The notes below the pieces were generated by a model. That model was given only the letters and a program-made list of their open reading frames with translations. It ran no database searches and had not been told where the DNA came from. Source: a virus. Taken from it: DNA of 61,146 nt. The position numbers and the translations under genes are program-made. Below, in pieces: positions 14,821 through 22,636 of this stretch. The stretch is from IMG/VR virus record IMGVR_UViG_3300021598_001137, positions 1 through 61,146 of that record; one strand, given 5' to 3'. Position 1 is the first letter of the stretch, and each line of letters opens with the position of its first letter.

Positions 14821-16014
14821 ATGAAGTTAGGTTTATTTATGTTGTTGATATTCCCATATTGGTTAATATCACAAACTTGTGTAACCATATCTGATGGAAC
14901 ATATGGTAATTCACAAACAACACCACTAGCACCAATATATGGTTTATACGATTATAGTTGGTCCTCAAGTATATATCGGGCTGCGGATATTGGTGCGGCC
15001 AAAACAATAGGTTCCATTGCATGGTATGTTGATGGGTTCCAATCAGGGTATTCACAAACAGGTCCGTATACCTTCAATAATGTTCAAATATATTTTGCGT
15101 ATACCACTTTATCAGGTTGGGCTAGTACAAATAATGTATCGGGGGTTAATAGACTAACAGGAGTGAATGTGGCTCAAGGAATCACCTCTTGGACAAAAGT
15201 GTTTGACGGTTCATTTACATTCAATGCCTCAGATGCTTGGAAAACCATAACTTTAACATCCCCGTTTAGTTATGATGGTGCGACAAATCTAATTGTACAT
15301 GTTGACAATAATGACGGTTCATATGCTTCAGGATACCCAATATTTCACTACACCAACTATAATACCGCAACCTCAACAAGAACAATGAAGTACGGAGCCC
15401 AAGACGGCTCAATGGGACCTACGTCAGGTACAAGGTTATATGCAAGACCCGACATTAAATTTTGTACAACATCGGCATTACCAATTGAATTGTTAGACTT
15501 TAAACCAACATATAAAAATGGGGTGGTTAACATTAAATGGGTTACTGCATCTGAAAAAAATAATGACTATTTTACTATTGAAAAAACAATCAATGGGGTT
15601 AGTTATGAAACCATAGATACTGTAGATGCGGTCGGAAACAGTCAGACAATATCCGATTATAACTCATTTGATTATGATTTAAATTCTTCAGTAATCTACT
15701 ATAGATTAAAACAGACGGATATTGATGGTAAAAACACGATAACTGATTGGTATTCGGTTAATATAATTGATGAAATTAAAAATATAACAGTCACACCAAA
15801 CCCTTTTAGTGATAATATTAATATAATGTTTGATTCGGATATCCGAGGACCACAAATAATCTGTATTACCGATTTAATGGGGAAAGTATTACATCAAGAA
15901 GAAATTAATATATCTATGGGAAGTAACTACTTCAACATAAAGTTGGAAAATTTTGATAAAGGAATTTATCTATTGAATTTTAATAAAATTATCTTTAAAA
16001 TTGAGAATGAATAA
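14821..16014 (+). CDS. Secreted T9SS-sorted protein, 397 aa
   Basis: A signal peptide (about residues 1-18, ending LISQ) is followed by a Ser/Thr/Tyr/Gly-rich beta domain (about 20-215) of the carbohydrate-binding or adhesin kind. Next comes LPIELLDFKPTY and IKWVTASEKNNDYFTIEK, typical of Bacteroidota exoproteins. The last 80 residues are a type IX sorting domain: VTPNPFSDNINI, a DLMGK motif and a final GIYLL strand. Family knowledge: such domains route proteins through the host T9SS to the cell surface. An AGGAG-like sequence lies before the start, uncommon here. It may alter the host surface; that is inference. Confidence 0.85.
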   Translation: MKLGLFMLLIFPYWLISQTCVTISDGTYGNSQTTPLAPIYGLYDYSWSSSIYRAADIGAAKTIGSIAWYVDGFQSGYSQTGPYTFNNVQIYFAYTTLSGWASTNNVSGVNRLTGVNVAQGITSWTKVFDGSFTFNASDAWKTITLTSPFSYDGATNLIVHVDNNDGSYASGYPIFHYTNYNTATSTRTMKYGAQDGSMGPTSGTRLYARPDIKFCTTSALPIELLDFKPTYKNGVVNIKWVTASEKNNDYFTIEKTINGVSYETIDTVDAVGNSQTISDYNSFDYDLNSSVIYYRLKQTDIDGKNTITDWYSVNIIDEIKNITVTPNPFSDNINIMFDSDIRGPQIICITDLMGKVLHQEEINISMGSNYFNIKLENFDKGIYLLNFNKIIFKIENE

Positions 16015-16027
16015 TCTTGAAAAGATA

Positions 16028-16117
16028 ATGAACAATATGGATAATGATGATAAAATCTTTATCCTGTTATACTTCATTTCGGTTTCAATTATTGGAATTA
16101 TTACATTTTTTATATAA
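16028..16117 (+). CDS. 29-aa single-span membrane peptide
   Basis: MNNMDNDDKIFILLYFISVS begins a peptide with an acidic N-terminus and a hydrophobic helix to its end. It fills the gap between two genes with normal spacing. Short, so only moderately supported. Confidence 0.45.
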   Translation: MNNMDNDDKIFILLYFISVSIIGIITFFI

Positions 16118-16125
16118 AATAAATT

Positions 16126-16512
16126 ATGACAGAACAAGAAATGAATGATTACCTAAAATCTATAGGTGGTTTAAAAAATGCGTGGGGTGTTTATGAAAGA
16201 ACAGTTGATAATTGTAAATTTTTTAGTGTCAATTCTGGTTGGTACCCAATAATAAAAGACCTTATTAACGACCTGATTGGTATGGGTTGGGATAAGAATT
16301 TAATTCAGTGTAAAGAAAAATTTGGGGGTCTTAGATTTTATATTGATGAAGGTTCTGATGAAATGCATAAAAGAATTATGGATGCGGAAATAAATAGTTA
16401 CCGTACTTGTGAAACCTGTGGAAAAGAAGGTGAAGTAAGACGAGATATTGGTTGGCATTTGACTTTGTGTGATGAACATTATAAACTTAAGAATAAAATA
16501 GAAAAAGTATGA
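16126..16512 (+). CDS. Hypothetical protein with C-terminal Cys/His cluster, 128 aa
   Basis: Residues about 60-85 contain WDKNLIQCKEKFGGLRFY. Residues about 100-118 hold CETCGKEG and, further on, CDEH, a plausible four-ligand zinc site. The FGGLRFYI stretch is shared by small phage and bacterial proteins I cannot name with certainty. The next gene's ATG overlaps its stop (ATGA), so they are co-translated. Function unknown; zinc binding inferred. Confidence 0.7.
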   Translation: MTEQEMNDYLKSIGGLKNAWGVYERTVDNCKFFSVNSGWYPIIKDLINDLIGMGWDKNLIQCKEKFGGLRFYIDEGSDEMHKRIMDAEINSYRTCETCGKEGEVRRDIGWHLTLCDEHYKLKNKIEKV

Positions 16513-16610
16513 AAAAATTTATAGAAGATTATAACGAGAAATGGTATTTTCTCGGTACACTGGTTGGGATAATGGCTGGTATAACCATTGGTTGGGTGTT
16601 ATTTAAATAA
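16509..16610 (+). CDS. 33-aa single-span membrane protein
   Basis: Overlaps the upstream stop (ATGA). A charged N-terminus (MKKFIEDYNEKWYF) is followed by a Gly-rich helix (GTLVGIMAGITIGWVLF) with small-xxx-small spacing that could pack against another helix. Good composition and coupling support it. Confidence 0.55.
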   Translation: MKKFIEDYNEKWYFLGTLVGIMAGITIGWVLFK

Positions 16611-16626
16611 ATAAAATAAATAAATT

Positions 16627-16872
16627 ATGGAAACATTTTATATTAAAGAAGAAAAGCTTGATAACGGAAAAAGTAGATACTATCCGATTAAAAAAATACA
16701 GGATAATATTTCTTATTGGAATGAAGAATATATCCTAAAAAAATGGTACCCCGCTGAAAAGCATGATTATTGTGATAGTTATAATTTAGCTCTTTCGTCA
16801 ATTGAAAGGGAAAAGGAATACCAATTAAATACTTACCCAAGTGTAACCGAAACAATAATCCACGAAATATAA
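16627..16872 (+). CDS. Hypothetical small protein, 81 aa
   Basis: Soluble, Tyr/Lys/Glu-rich, beginning METFYIKEEKLDNGKSRYYP. No motif recognised. Lies in the run of closely spaced accessory genes from 16 to 23.6 kb. Confidence 0.6.
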   Translation: METFYIKEEKLDNGKSRYYPIKKIQDNISYWNEEYILKKWYPAEKHDYCDSYNLALSSIEREKEYQLNTYPSVTETIIHEI

Positions 16873-16876
16873 TTAA

Positions 16877-17083
16877 ATGAAAAAACTATTACTAATTTTA
16901 CCGTTACTTATCTCCTGTAAAACAACTAAGAAAGCTGAATGTGACGCCTATGGAATGGTGACTGTGTGTGACACAATTATTTTTGATGAACAACACATCC
17001 ACTCAAGATTCAATAATAAGTGGGAATGTTATGAATTTCCGTCAGATACTTTAGAAATTGACAGAGTTTTAAGTTTAAAATAA
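16877..17083 (+). CDS. Small lipoprotein, 68 aa
   Basis: MKKLLLILPLLISC is a short signal sequence with a lipobox (LLIS-C) for lipidation at Cys14. The mature part is only 55 residues with three further Cys. A membrane-anchored small lipoprotein in a phage may act in the host envelope, for example in superinfection exclusion, but that is inference. Starts 4 nt after the upstream gene. Confidence 0.7.
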   Translation: MKKLLLILPLLISCKTTKKAECDAYGMVTVCDTIIFDEQHIHSRFNNKWECYEFPSDTLEIDRVLSLK

Positions 17084-17089
17084 AACGTT

Positions 17090-17287
17090 ATGAAATTGAT
17101 TAAAAGAAAATTGGCCAAACCTATAATGACATCATTTGTTTGGTCTATACCCGCAATAACATATATTATTTTGAAAATTTATAAAATTGTGGATTTTAAT
17201 ACTGAATGGATATGGTGGGTTACTTTACCAACTTTACTAAGTTCTTGGGTGACTCTAAATTTTGAAATTAAAATAGAACAAAAATGA
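17090..17287 (+). CDS. Small two-helix membrane protein, 65 aa
   Basis: Basic N-terminus (KLIKRKLAKP), then hydrophobic segments at about 12-32 and 43-58. Overlaps the start of thyA by 4 nt (ATGA), so co-translated with it. Function unknown. Confidence 0.65.
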   Translation: MKLIKRKLAKPIMTSFVWSIPAITYIILKIYKIVDFNTEWIWWVTLPTLLSSWVTLNFEIKIEQK

Positions 17288-18582
17288 ACACGTTAGATAA
17301 ATCTTACCAAGCGCTCCTACAAGACATCCTAGATAATGGCATTCGCAAGGAGGATAGAACGGGTACAGGAACACTATCAGTATTCGGAAGACAAATCAGA
17401 CACAAGATGTCAGAAGGATTTCCTTTACTCACAACAAAGAAAATGTATTTCAAAGGAATTGTAACAGAATTGTTATGGTTCTTGAGTGGTGATACAAACA
17501 TCAAATACCTTGTTGATAATGATTGTCATATTTGGGATGGCGATGCGTATAAGAATTATCTTACCAAAGGTGCTAAACTAAATGAAGAATTAGGTGGAGT
17601 ACCAGATTACTACACACAAGAAGAATTCATTAACAAAATCAAAACAAATGATGAGTTTGCTAATAAGTGGGGTGAATTAGGTCCCGTGTATGGGAAGCAA
17701 TGGAGAAAGTGGGATGTACCTAAAATTCTAACAATAGAAAGAGGTAAAATAGAAAATAGTATTGGAACTGAATGGGGAAGTTGGGAAAGAAACCCGATAG
17801 ACCAAATCCAAAATTTAATCAACGACCTTAAAACAAACCCAGACTCAAGACGACTAATGGTTTCAGCTTGGAATGTAGGTGAATTGGACCAAATGACACT
17901 TCCACCTTGTCATTATGGATTTCAAGTTTATACAAGAGAGTTGAGTTGGTACGATGACTTAGATAAAATTAAAGAAATCTATGTTAATTGGAGTTTAGCA
18001 AAAAGTTCTGGTGGATATGCTGGAGACATTAAAACTGACACTATAGAATCAGCTAATCAAATATTTGTCAATGGGTGGCAAAATAATAAAGACCCATACA
18101 CAGGTAAGCCTTTAATTGAACTTGAATGTTTTTCATCAATACCTAAACGAGCAATCTCATTAATGTGGAACCAACGTTCAGTGGATACATTCTTAGGTTT
18201 ACCATTCAACATTGCTTCTTATGGTTTACTACTTGAAATAATTGCAAAAGAAGTTAATATGGTTCCTGATGAATTGATTGGTAATTTAGGTGATACTCAC
18301 TTGTACTTGAATCACATTGAGCAAGCAAAGGAACAGATTGGTCAACCTATATTTGAAGAATCACTGACACTATATCCAAATGGTCCTATGAATGAAGGTA
18401 TTAAAAAACAAATAATAATTGGACATACAAGAGAACCATATCCGTTACCAAAATTAATGATATGTGAGGATATGAGAAGAACTGATGGATTTAAAGTTCC
18501 ATTTGATGAATTAGATTATAGTTTAATTAAATTAATAGATTATCAATCACACCCAAGTATTAAGGCACCATTAAGTAATTAA
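17284..18582 (+). CDS. thyA: Thymidylate synthase (long form), 432 aa
   Basis: Makes dTMP from dUMP with methylene-tetrahydrofolate. Clear ThyA signature: EDRTGTGTLSVFG and FPLLTTKK at the N-terminus, RRLMVSAWNV, and LPPCH with the catalytic Cys209. GLPFNIASY carries Asn309, the residue that favours dUMP; dCMP hydroxymethylases have Asp there. GDTHLYLNH follows. At 432 aa it is far longer than the usual ~265: extra segments lie around residues 95-175 and between the catalytic Cys and the LMWNQRS motif. Supplies thymidine for AT-rich phage DNA. Overlaps the upstream membrane-protein gene. Confidence 0.95.
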   Translation: MNTLDKSYQALLQDILDNGIRKEDRTGTGTLSVFGRQIRHKMSEGFPLLTTKKMYFKGIVTELLWFLSGDTNIKYLVDNDCHIWDGDAYKNYLTKGAKLNEELGGVPDYYTQEEFINKIKTNDEFANKWGELGPVYGKQWRKWDVPKILTIERGKIENSIGTEWGSWERNPIDQIQNLINDLKTNPDSRRLMVSAWNVGELDQMTLPPCHYGFQVYTRELSWYDDLDKIKEIYVNWSLAKSSGGYAGDIKTDTIESANQIFVNGWQNNKDPYTGKPLIELECFSSIPKRAISLMWNQRSVDTFLGLPFNIASYGLLLEIIAKEVNMVPDELIGNLGDTHLYLNHIEQAKEQIGQPIFEESLTLYPNGPMNEGIKKQIIIGHTREPYPLPKLMICEDMRRTDGFKVPFDELDYSLIKLIDYQSHPSIKAPLSN

Positions 18583-18589
18583 TTAAGTT

Positions 18590-18799
18590 ATGATTAAAAT
18601 TGATAATAAGTTTAATATCGGAGATATTGTTTATTTAAAAACAGACAAGGACCAAGAAGAACGAATTGTTTGTGGAATAACGATTTACAATAAAGGTGAA
18701 TTAATGTATAAATTAAGTTGTGGAGTGGACGACTCAAGTCACTATGAATTTGAATTAACACTACAAAAAAATGTATTAAAGAGTATAATGTCAAATTAA
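18590..18799 (+). CDS. Small hypothetical protein, 69 aa
   Basis: Compact all-beta sequence beginning with IGDIVYLKTDKDQEERIV, typical of small SH3-like/KOW-type barrels. Similar short proteins are common in phages and Bacteroidota, with unclear roles. Follows thyA by 7 nt. Confidence 0.65.
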   Translation: MIKIDNKFNIGDIVYLKTDKDQEERIVCGITIYNKGELMYKLSCGVDDSSHYEFELTLQKNVLKSIMSN

Positions 18800-18805
18800 A
18801 AAACT

Positions 18806-19060
18806 ATGTTAAAATTTAGAATAGTTCAGTTATGTCACGATTCACATTCAAACGACAGGAAGATTGAGTGGGTTATTGAGGAAAAGAAGTTTTGGGGTTG
18901 GAGACAAATATATCGTAATGAAGGCCCTAAACACGTTGAGGTAACACATAGTAGTTATGATGAAGCGGAACAATATCTGTTTAAACATTATACGGGACAC
19001 GGAATATGTAAAAGATATGGTAGTTATTACACATTTGAATATTATAGTTATTCCTATTAA
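18806..19060 (+). CDS. Small hypothetical protein, 84 aa
   Basis: Trp/Tyr/His-rich small protein (KIEWVIEEKKFWGWRQIY), ending YYTFEYYSYSY. Probably a compact beta protein. Same operon as thyA by spacing. Not recognised. Confidence 0.6.
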   Translation: MLKFRIVQLCHDSHSNDRKIEWVIEEKKFWGWRQIYRNEGPKHVEVTHSSYDEAEQYLFKHYTGHGICKRYGSYYTFEYYSYSY

Positions 19061-19112
19061 TGTAAAATAGTTTTGACAAAAACACATAAAAATGTAAAAA
19101 GTAATTAAAGTT

Positions 19113-19658
19113 ATGACAAAAGAAATCACACAAGAAGAAATCCAAGAGATTGAAAGATTAACTGGTGGGAAGATTGGGACACACACATTTGGACCAAACA
19201 ACGAACATACATTAGAGAATTCATTTTTATCACCCGATGGTACATATATCGGTAGTATTGAGGAAGCTAGATGGTATGTTAATAATGAAATGATGGTAGA
19301 TGAAGAATATCCACACGGTGTGGCTGCCGTAATCACTAAAGAAACTTATGGAACTGATAACCCTATTATTGAAGGGATGTATGGTTATACTCACAGAGGT
19401 GGTAGTATGTTTAGAATTGGTGACAGATTGTTCGATTCAAAATATAAACCAGTTAAAGAAGATTATCCTGAAGATGAATGGAATGGATATGAAACAAGAT
19501 TCAATGAATTATATGAAGATGAAGATGAACTTGGTAAAAAGTGGATGGATGACGATGGTATATCATATGTCATACCATTTAGATTAAGAGGTTCAAAAAT
19601 TATTGAAACAATGGAAGAGGCGTTTGATGCCGCTAAAAATATGTCAAATTATTTATAA
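19113..19658 (+). CDS. Hypothetical acidic protein, 181 aa
   Basis: N-terminus TKEITQEEIQEIERLTGGK is helical; the middle is Gly/Tyr-rich (YGYTHRGGSMFRIGDRLFD) and the C-terminal third very acidic. No membrane segment and no recognised domain. It immediately precedes the 2H phosphoesterase with a 4-nt gap, so probably shares its transcript. Confidence 0.65.
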   Translation: MTKEITQEEIQEIERLTGGKIGTHTFGPNNEHTLENSFLSPDGTYIGSIEEARWYVNNEMMVDEEYPHGVAAVITKETYGTDNPIIEGMYGYTHRGGSMFRIGDRLFDSKYKPVKEDYPEDEWNGYETRFNELYEDEDELGKKWMDDDGISYVIPFRLRGSKIIETMEEAFDAAKNMSNYL

Positions 19659-19662
19659 TATT

Positions 19663-20169
19663 ATGAGTGATAAACAAACATACGACTACGGATGTGTAAT
19701 GTTATATTTTGATTTCCCCGAAATTAAAAATCTACATTCACTAATTGATGAAGATGATATCTACACCGAAGAAGGTGATAGAAGTTTTGGTTTAGAAGAT
19801 GAACCACACACTACATTACTTTATGGGTTACACAATGATGTAACTGAAGATGATGTAAAAGGGGTTATTGATAATTTTGATTATGGAACTTGTAGAATCA
19901 CAAATCCATCATTATTTGAAAATGAAATGTATGATGTATTAAAGTTTGATACAAGTGGACCAAACCTTCACGAAACAAATAAGGAACTTACAAAGTTTCC
20001 ACACACGACATCATTTCCTGACTACCATCCACATTTAACAATCGGGTATTTAAAACCAGGTATGGGTAGAAAATACGCAAATAAACTAAAAGGTATTCAA
20101 TTCAAATTGGAACCAACCCATGTTGTTTATTCTATGGCAAATGGGGATAAAATAAATTATGAATTATGA
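19663..20169 (+). CDS. 2H phosphoesterase, Acb1-like (candidate anti-CBASS), 168 aa
   Basis: ATG 19663 chosen; upstream Met codons overlap the previous gene. It carries the two 2H motifs: PHTTLLYGL near residue 47 and HPHLTIGYLKPG near residue 126. The intervening SLFENEMYDVLKFD and the size match, as far as I recall, phage Acb1-type enzymes rather than bacterial LigT/ThpR. Acb1 (T4 57B) hydrolyses cyclic oligonucleotide signals and blocks CBASS immunity. The assignment is by pattern only; an RNA 2',3'-cyclic phosphodiesterase is the alternative. Overlaps the next gene by 4 nt. Confidence 0.75.
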   Translation: MSDKQTYDYGCVMLYFDFPEIKNLHSLIDEDDIYTEEGDRSFGLEDEPHTTLLYGLHNDVTEDDVKGVIDNFDYGTCRITNPSLFENEMYDVLKFDTSGPNLHETNKELTKFPHTTSFPDYHPHLTIGYLKPGMGRKYANKLKGIQFKLEPTHVVYSMANGDKINYEL

Positions 20170-20483
20170 AAAGTAAAAAAATAAATGACCTAATCAAAAA
20201 GGGTGAAGAATTAGCAAAAAAACACGAGGAAATCAGAAATGAATTACCACAGGAAATTAAAGACAAAATGGGGTGTATAGCTGATTCCATTGCGGAGGAC
20301 AATAAAATTGTTACTGATATAATGAGAAAAATAAAAAAATCATTTGATGAAACTTATAATGAAAATGTTATTATAACTCCGATTATGTATAACCCTGAAA
20401 ACTTTATGCCTGTATTAGGTGTGTTGGTTAAAACAGATACGGGTGCATATCATAAAAAATATACAATATCAATATCTGAATAA
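20166..20483 (+). CDS. Hypothetical helical protein, 105 aa
   Basis: Starts in the stop of the 2H phosphoesterase gene (ATGA overlap). Residues 1-60 are a charged helical hairpin (KKGEELAKKHEEIRNELP), followed by a small strand-rich end. Not recognised; tight coupling suggests a shared job or expression with the 2H enzyme. Confidence 0.6.
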   Translation: MKSKKINDLIKKGEELAKKHEEIRNELPQEIKDKMGCIADSIAEDNKIVTDIMRKIKKSFDETYNENVIITPIMYNPENFMPVLGVLVKTDTGAYHKKYTISISE

Positions 20484-20485
20484 TT

Positions 20486-20908
20486 ATGAAAACAAAAGTA
20501 TATTCAGCATTCCCTGGTGTAGGGAAAACAACTTATTTCAAAACAACAGATAAAAATGTTTTGGATAGTGACAGCTCAAAGTTTGATAAAAAGAACTTCC
20601 CCGCAAATTACATTGAACATATTGAAAGAAACATTCAAGACCCCAAGGTTGACAAGATTTTGGTTTCATCCCATAAAGATGTAAGAGACGCTCTTGTAAA
20701 AAGAGGAATACCTTATGTTCTTGTTTATCCTGACAAAAACATTAAGGACGAATATATCCAACGATATAAAGACAGAGGAAATAATGACACATTTGTTGAC
20801 TTATTAAATAATAATTGGGATAATTGGATGAAAGAGATGGAGGACCAAGAGGGTTGTGAAAAAATAACTTTAGGTTCTGGACAATACTTAGCTGATGTAA
20901 TAAATTAA
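20486..20908 (+). CDS. P-loop kinase-like protein, 140 aa
   Basis: Walker A FPGVGKTT near residue 10, followed by LDSDSSKFD in the position of a substrate/Mg motif and KILVSSHKDVRDAL then YVLVYPDKN as core strands. Length and layout suit a small nucleotide or polynucleotide kinase of the phage adenylate-kinase-like family. The acceptor cannot be inferred. Two bases separate it from the previous gene. Confidence 0.75.
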   Translation: MKTKVYSAFPGVGKTTYFKTTDKNVLDSDSSKFDKKNFPANYIEHIERNIQDPKVDKILVSSHKDVRDALVKRGIPYVLVYPDKNIKDEYIQRYKDRGNNDTFVDLLNNNWDNWMKEMEDQEGCEKITLGSGQYLADVIN

Positions 20909-20912
20909 ACAA

Positions 20913-21281
20913 ATGAAAAAACTTATCCTAACTTTAATAATGTTGTTGACCACATTAGTGTCAAATGCTCAAATTGGTGTTATAACCATAAAGAAAAATC
21001 AAACTGTTCCACTTAATATGTGGTACACTATCCATGAAAAAGATAGAGAAAATAATATCTACATTACATTTGAGAATGAAGATTTGGCGGTCTACACACT
21101 TGAGAATTTATTAGGTCAATTTGATATGGATATTGAGTTACCAAACGATAAAGATGTTGATGGTGACCCCTATTGGAGTGTAGAACAAGAAAATGGTTTT
21201 ATTAGTGACATTTATTACATTAAAGAAAAAAACTTTCCATTATACACAATAACAATCGTCTCGGCTTGGGGTGGAGAATAA
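20913..21281 (+). CDS. Exported hypothetical protein, 122 aa
   Basis: Signal peptide MKKLILTLIMLLTTLVSNAQ with the Ala-Gln cleavage context common in Bacteroidota. The mature 100 residues are acidic and probably beta-rich. Likely periplasmic. It and the next gene form a pair of exported phage proteins. Function unknown. Confidence 0.65.
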   Translation: MKKLILTLIMLLTTLVSNAQIGVITIKKNQTVPLNMWYTIHEKDRENNIYITFENEDLAVYTLENLLGQFDMDIELPNDKDVDGDPYWSVEQENGFISDIYYIKEKNFPLYTITIVSAWGGE

Positions 21282-21291
21282 TTTAAAGGTT

Positions 21292-21606
21292 ATGAAAAAG
21301 TTAATTAGTCTTTTATTTTTATTATTTTTATTTGTTGGTCATTCTCAGATTGCACCACCAAAACAACAGATAAAACTTAATTTACCACCTATTAATAATA
21401 CGACCCCAAAAATAGGTATGGGACCTGCTATGATGATTGGTGGTGCAATTTTAACAACCGCAGGTTTGTTAACACCTCCATTAATGGTCGGAGGGTCAAC
21501 AACTCAAAAACAGCCCTTCTATAAACAGGGGGGTAGAGCGGCAGCAATTGTTTCAGGTGCGTTAGTTTTTACCATTGGTGTGGGAGTATCAATCGGAGAT
21601 TTATGA
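21292..21606 (+). CDS. Exported or membrane protein, 104 aa
   Basis: ATG 21292 gives the signal sequence KKLISLLFLLFLFVGHSQ; an earlier Met would add a charged extension. The mature part is Pro-rich, then a Gly/Ala/Thr-rich hydrophobic stretch (MMIGGAILTTAGLLTPPLMV) and a second one near the C-terminus, so it may insert in a membrane. Overlaps the next gene by 4 nt. Function unknown. Confidence 0.6.
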   Translation: MKKLISLLFLLFLFVGHSQIAPPKQQIKLNLPPINNTTPKIGMGPAMMIGGAILTTAGLLTPPLMVGGSTTQKQPFYKQGGRAAAIVSGALVFTIGVGVSIGDL

Positions 21607-21746
21607 AAAAAGTAATGGTAAGATTTCCAAATGAAAGTTATTTCATTGAGATTGATATGGATATGTCACAATTCAAACCTGAAAAGGAATTTGATGACCA
21701 AATATTTGGGTGGTATGGGGATATATACATCTCAGTTAAAAAATAA
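21603..21746 (+). CDS. Small hypothetical protein, 47 aa
   Basis: Begins in the stop of the upstream gene (ATGA). MKKVMVRFPNESYFIEIDMD starts a compact protein ending IYISVKK. Coupled start and sensible composition support it. Not recognised. Confidence 0.55.
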   Translation: MKKVMVRFPNESYFIEIDMDMSQFKPEKEFDDQIFGWYGDIYISVKK

Positions 21747-21779
21747 ATCATCCCTCTATCGTAATATTGGGTTTTTTGA

Positions 21780-21787
21780 TTATCTTT
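21780..21787 (+). promoter_or_regulatory. Candidate Bacteroidota-type box ATCTTTGA region
   Basis: TATCTTTG just upstream of the small gene at 21806, leaving a leader of about 20 nt. No convincing -33 element. Confidence 0.35.
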
Positions 21788-21805
21788 GATAAAAAATTAA
21801 GAGAT

Positions 21806-21964
21806 ATGGAAAAATTTTCAATGAACCAAGTGATTAAAGACAAATTCGGTGAATCCGAAAAAAATGTTAAAACTGCAAAATCAACTAAAAGAGCAAATAA
21901 CAAAGTTGATGGGAAGTATGTGGTAAAGATTGTGGATGGTGTCAAATATATGGTATTAAAATGA
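21806..21964 (+). CDS. Small basic protein, 52 aa
   Basis: ATG 21806 is the first good start; the frame's earlier codons lie in a non-coding gap. Lys-rich (ESEKNVKTAKSTKRANNKVD) followed by a strand pair (YVVKIVDGVKYMVLK). Overlaps the phosphatase gene by 4 nt. Function unknown. Confidence 0.5.
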   Translation: MEKFSMNQVIKDKFGESEKNVKTAKSTKRANNKVDGKYVVKIVDGVKYMVLK

Positions 21965-22620
21965 GAACAGGGTTTTTTTTATTATGTTTGGTGTTGTTTG
22001 GTGTTCTACACTATTTTTTAGAACCGACCAACCAATTTGAGATTAGAAATAGTAATAAGATTACTATTAACGATACAATAAAGGATACATTAAAACCTAA
22101 ACAAGAATTTGTTAGGATTAACAATTTACCGCATAATTTTGATACTGTACCTGGCGCTAATAACGTATTTAGGTCAAGTCAACCATCTGTATCACAATTA
22201 AGAGACATTCTTAACAATTACGACATTGACGTGGTTATACGCATGAATGCTGAGGAAGGTACTGGTGTTTCTACCTCATCTGAAAAACAGTTGGTTGAGG
22301 GTATGGGTAAAAAATATGTTTGGGTTAACGCACATCTTGGATATGTTAAAGGTAAGGGATATACTAAATCGTTAGATACATTACAACCTTATTTACATAA
22401 AGGAAACGTATTGATACATTGTGCTCACGGTGCTGATAGAACAGGATATCAAGTGGCAAAATATGTTCAGGATAAATTAGGTTGGGATAGAAAAGAATTG
22501 TGGTACTATACTATCAAATATAACAATTGGGAAAAATCAATACCGAGGGGTGAAACAGGGTATATAAAGTATATGGAGGCCTTTTATCCGTATGACTTGT
22601 GGAAAAAAGAAATTGATTAA
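21961..22620 (+). CDS. Membrane-anchored Cys-based protein phosphatase-like protein, 219 aa
   Basis: N-terminal hydrophobic anchor (about residues 4-20). Then a dual-specificity/tyrosine phosphatase fold with the P-loop HCAHGADRTG (Cys-x5-Arg) near residue 160, preceded by VFRSSQPSVSQLRDI and VVIRMNAEE, typical of bacterial DSP-like enzymes. The expected reaction is dephosphorylation of protein or another phosphoester; the substrate is unknown. Probably outside the inner membrane. The C-terminus overlaps no gene, and the AAA ATPase follows at 17 nt. Confidence 0.85.
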   Translation: MRTGFFLLCLVLFGVLHYFLEPTNQFEIRNSNKITINDTIKDTLKPKQEFVRINNLPHNFDTVPGANNVFRSSQPSVSQLRDILNNYDIDVVIRMNAEEGTGVSTSSEKQLVEGMGKKYVWVNAHLGYVKGKGYTKSLDTLQPYLHKGNVLIHCAHGADRTGYQVAKYVQDKLGWDRKELWYYTIKYNNWEKSIPRGETGYIKYMEAFYPYDLWKKEID

Positions 22621-22636
22621 TTTAATTAAAAAAAAA

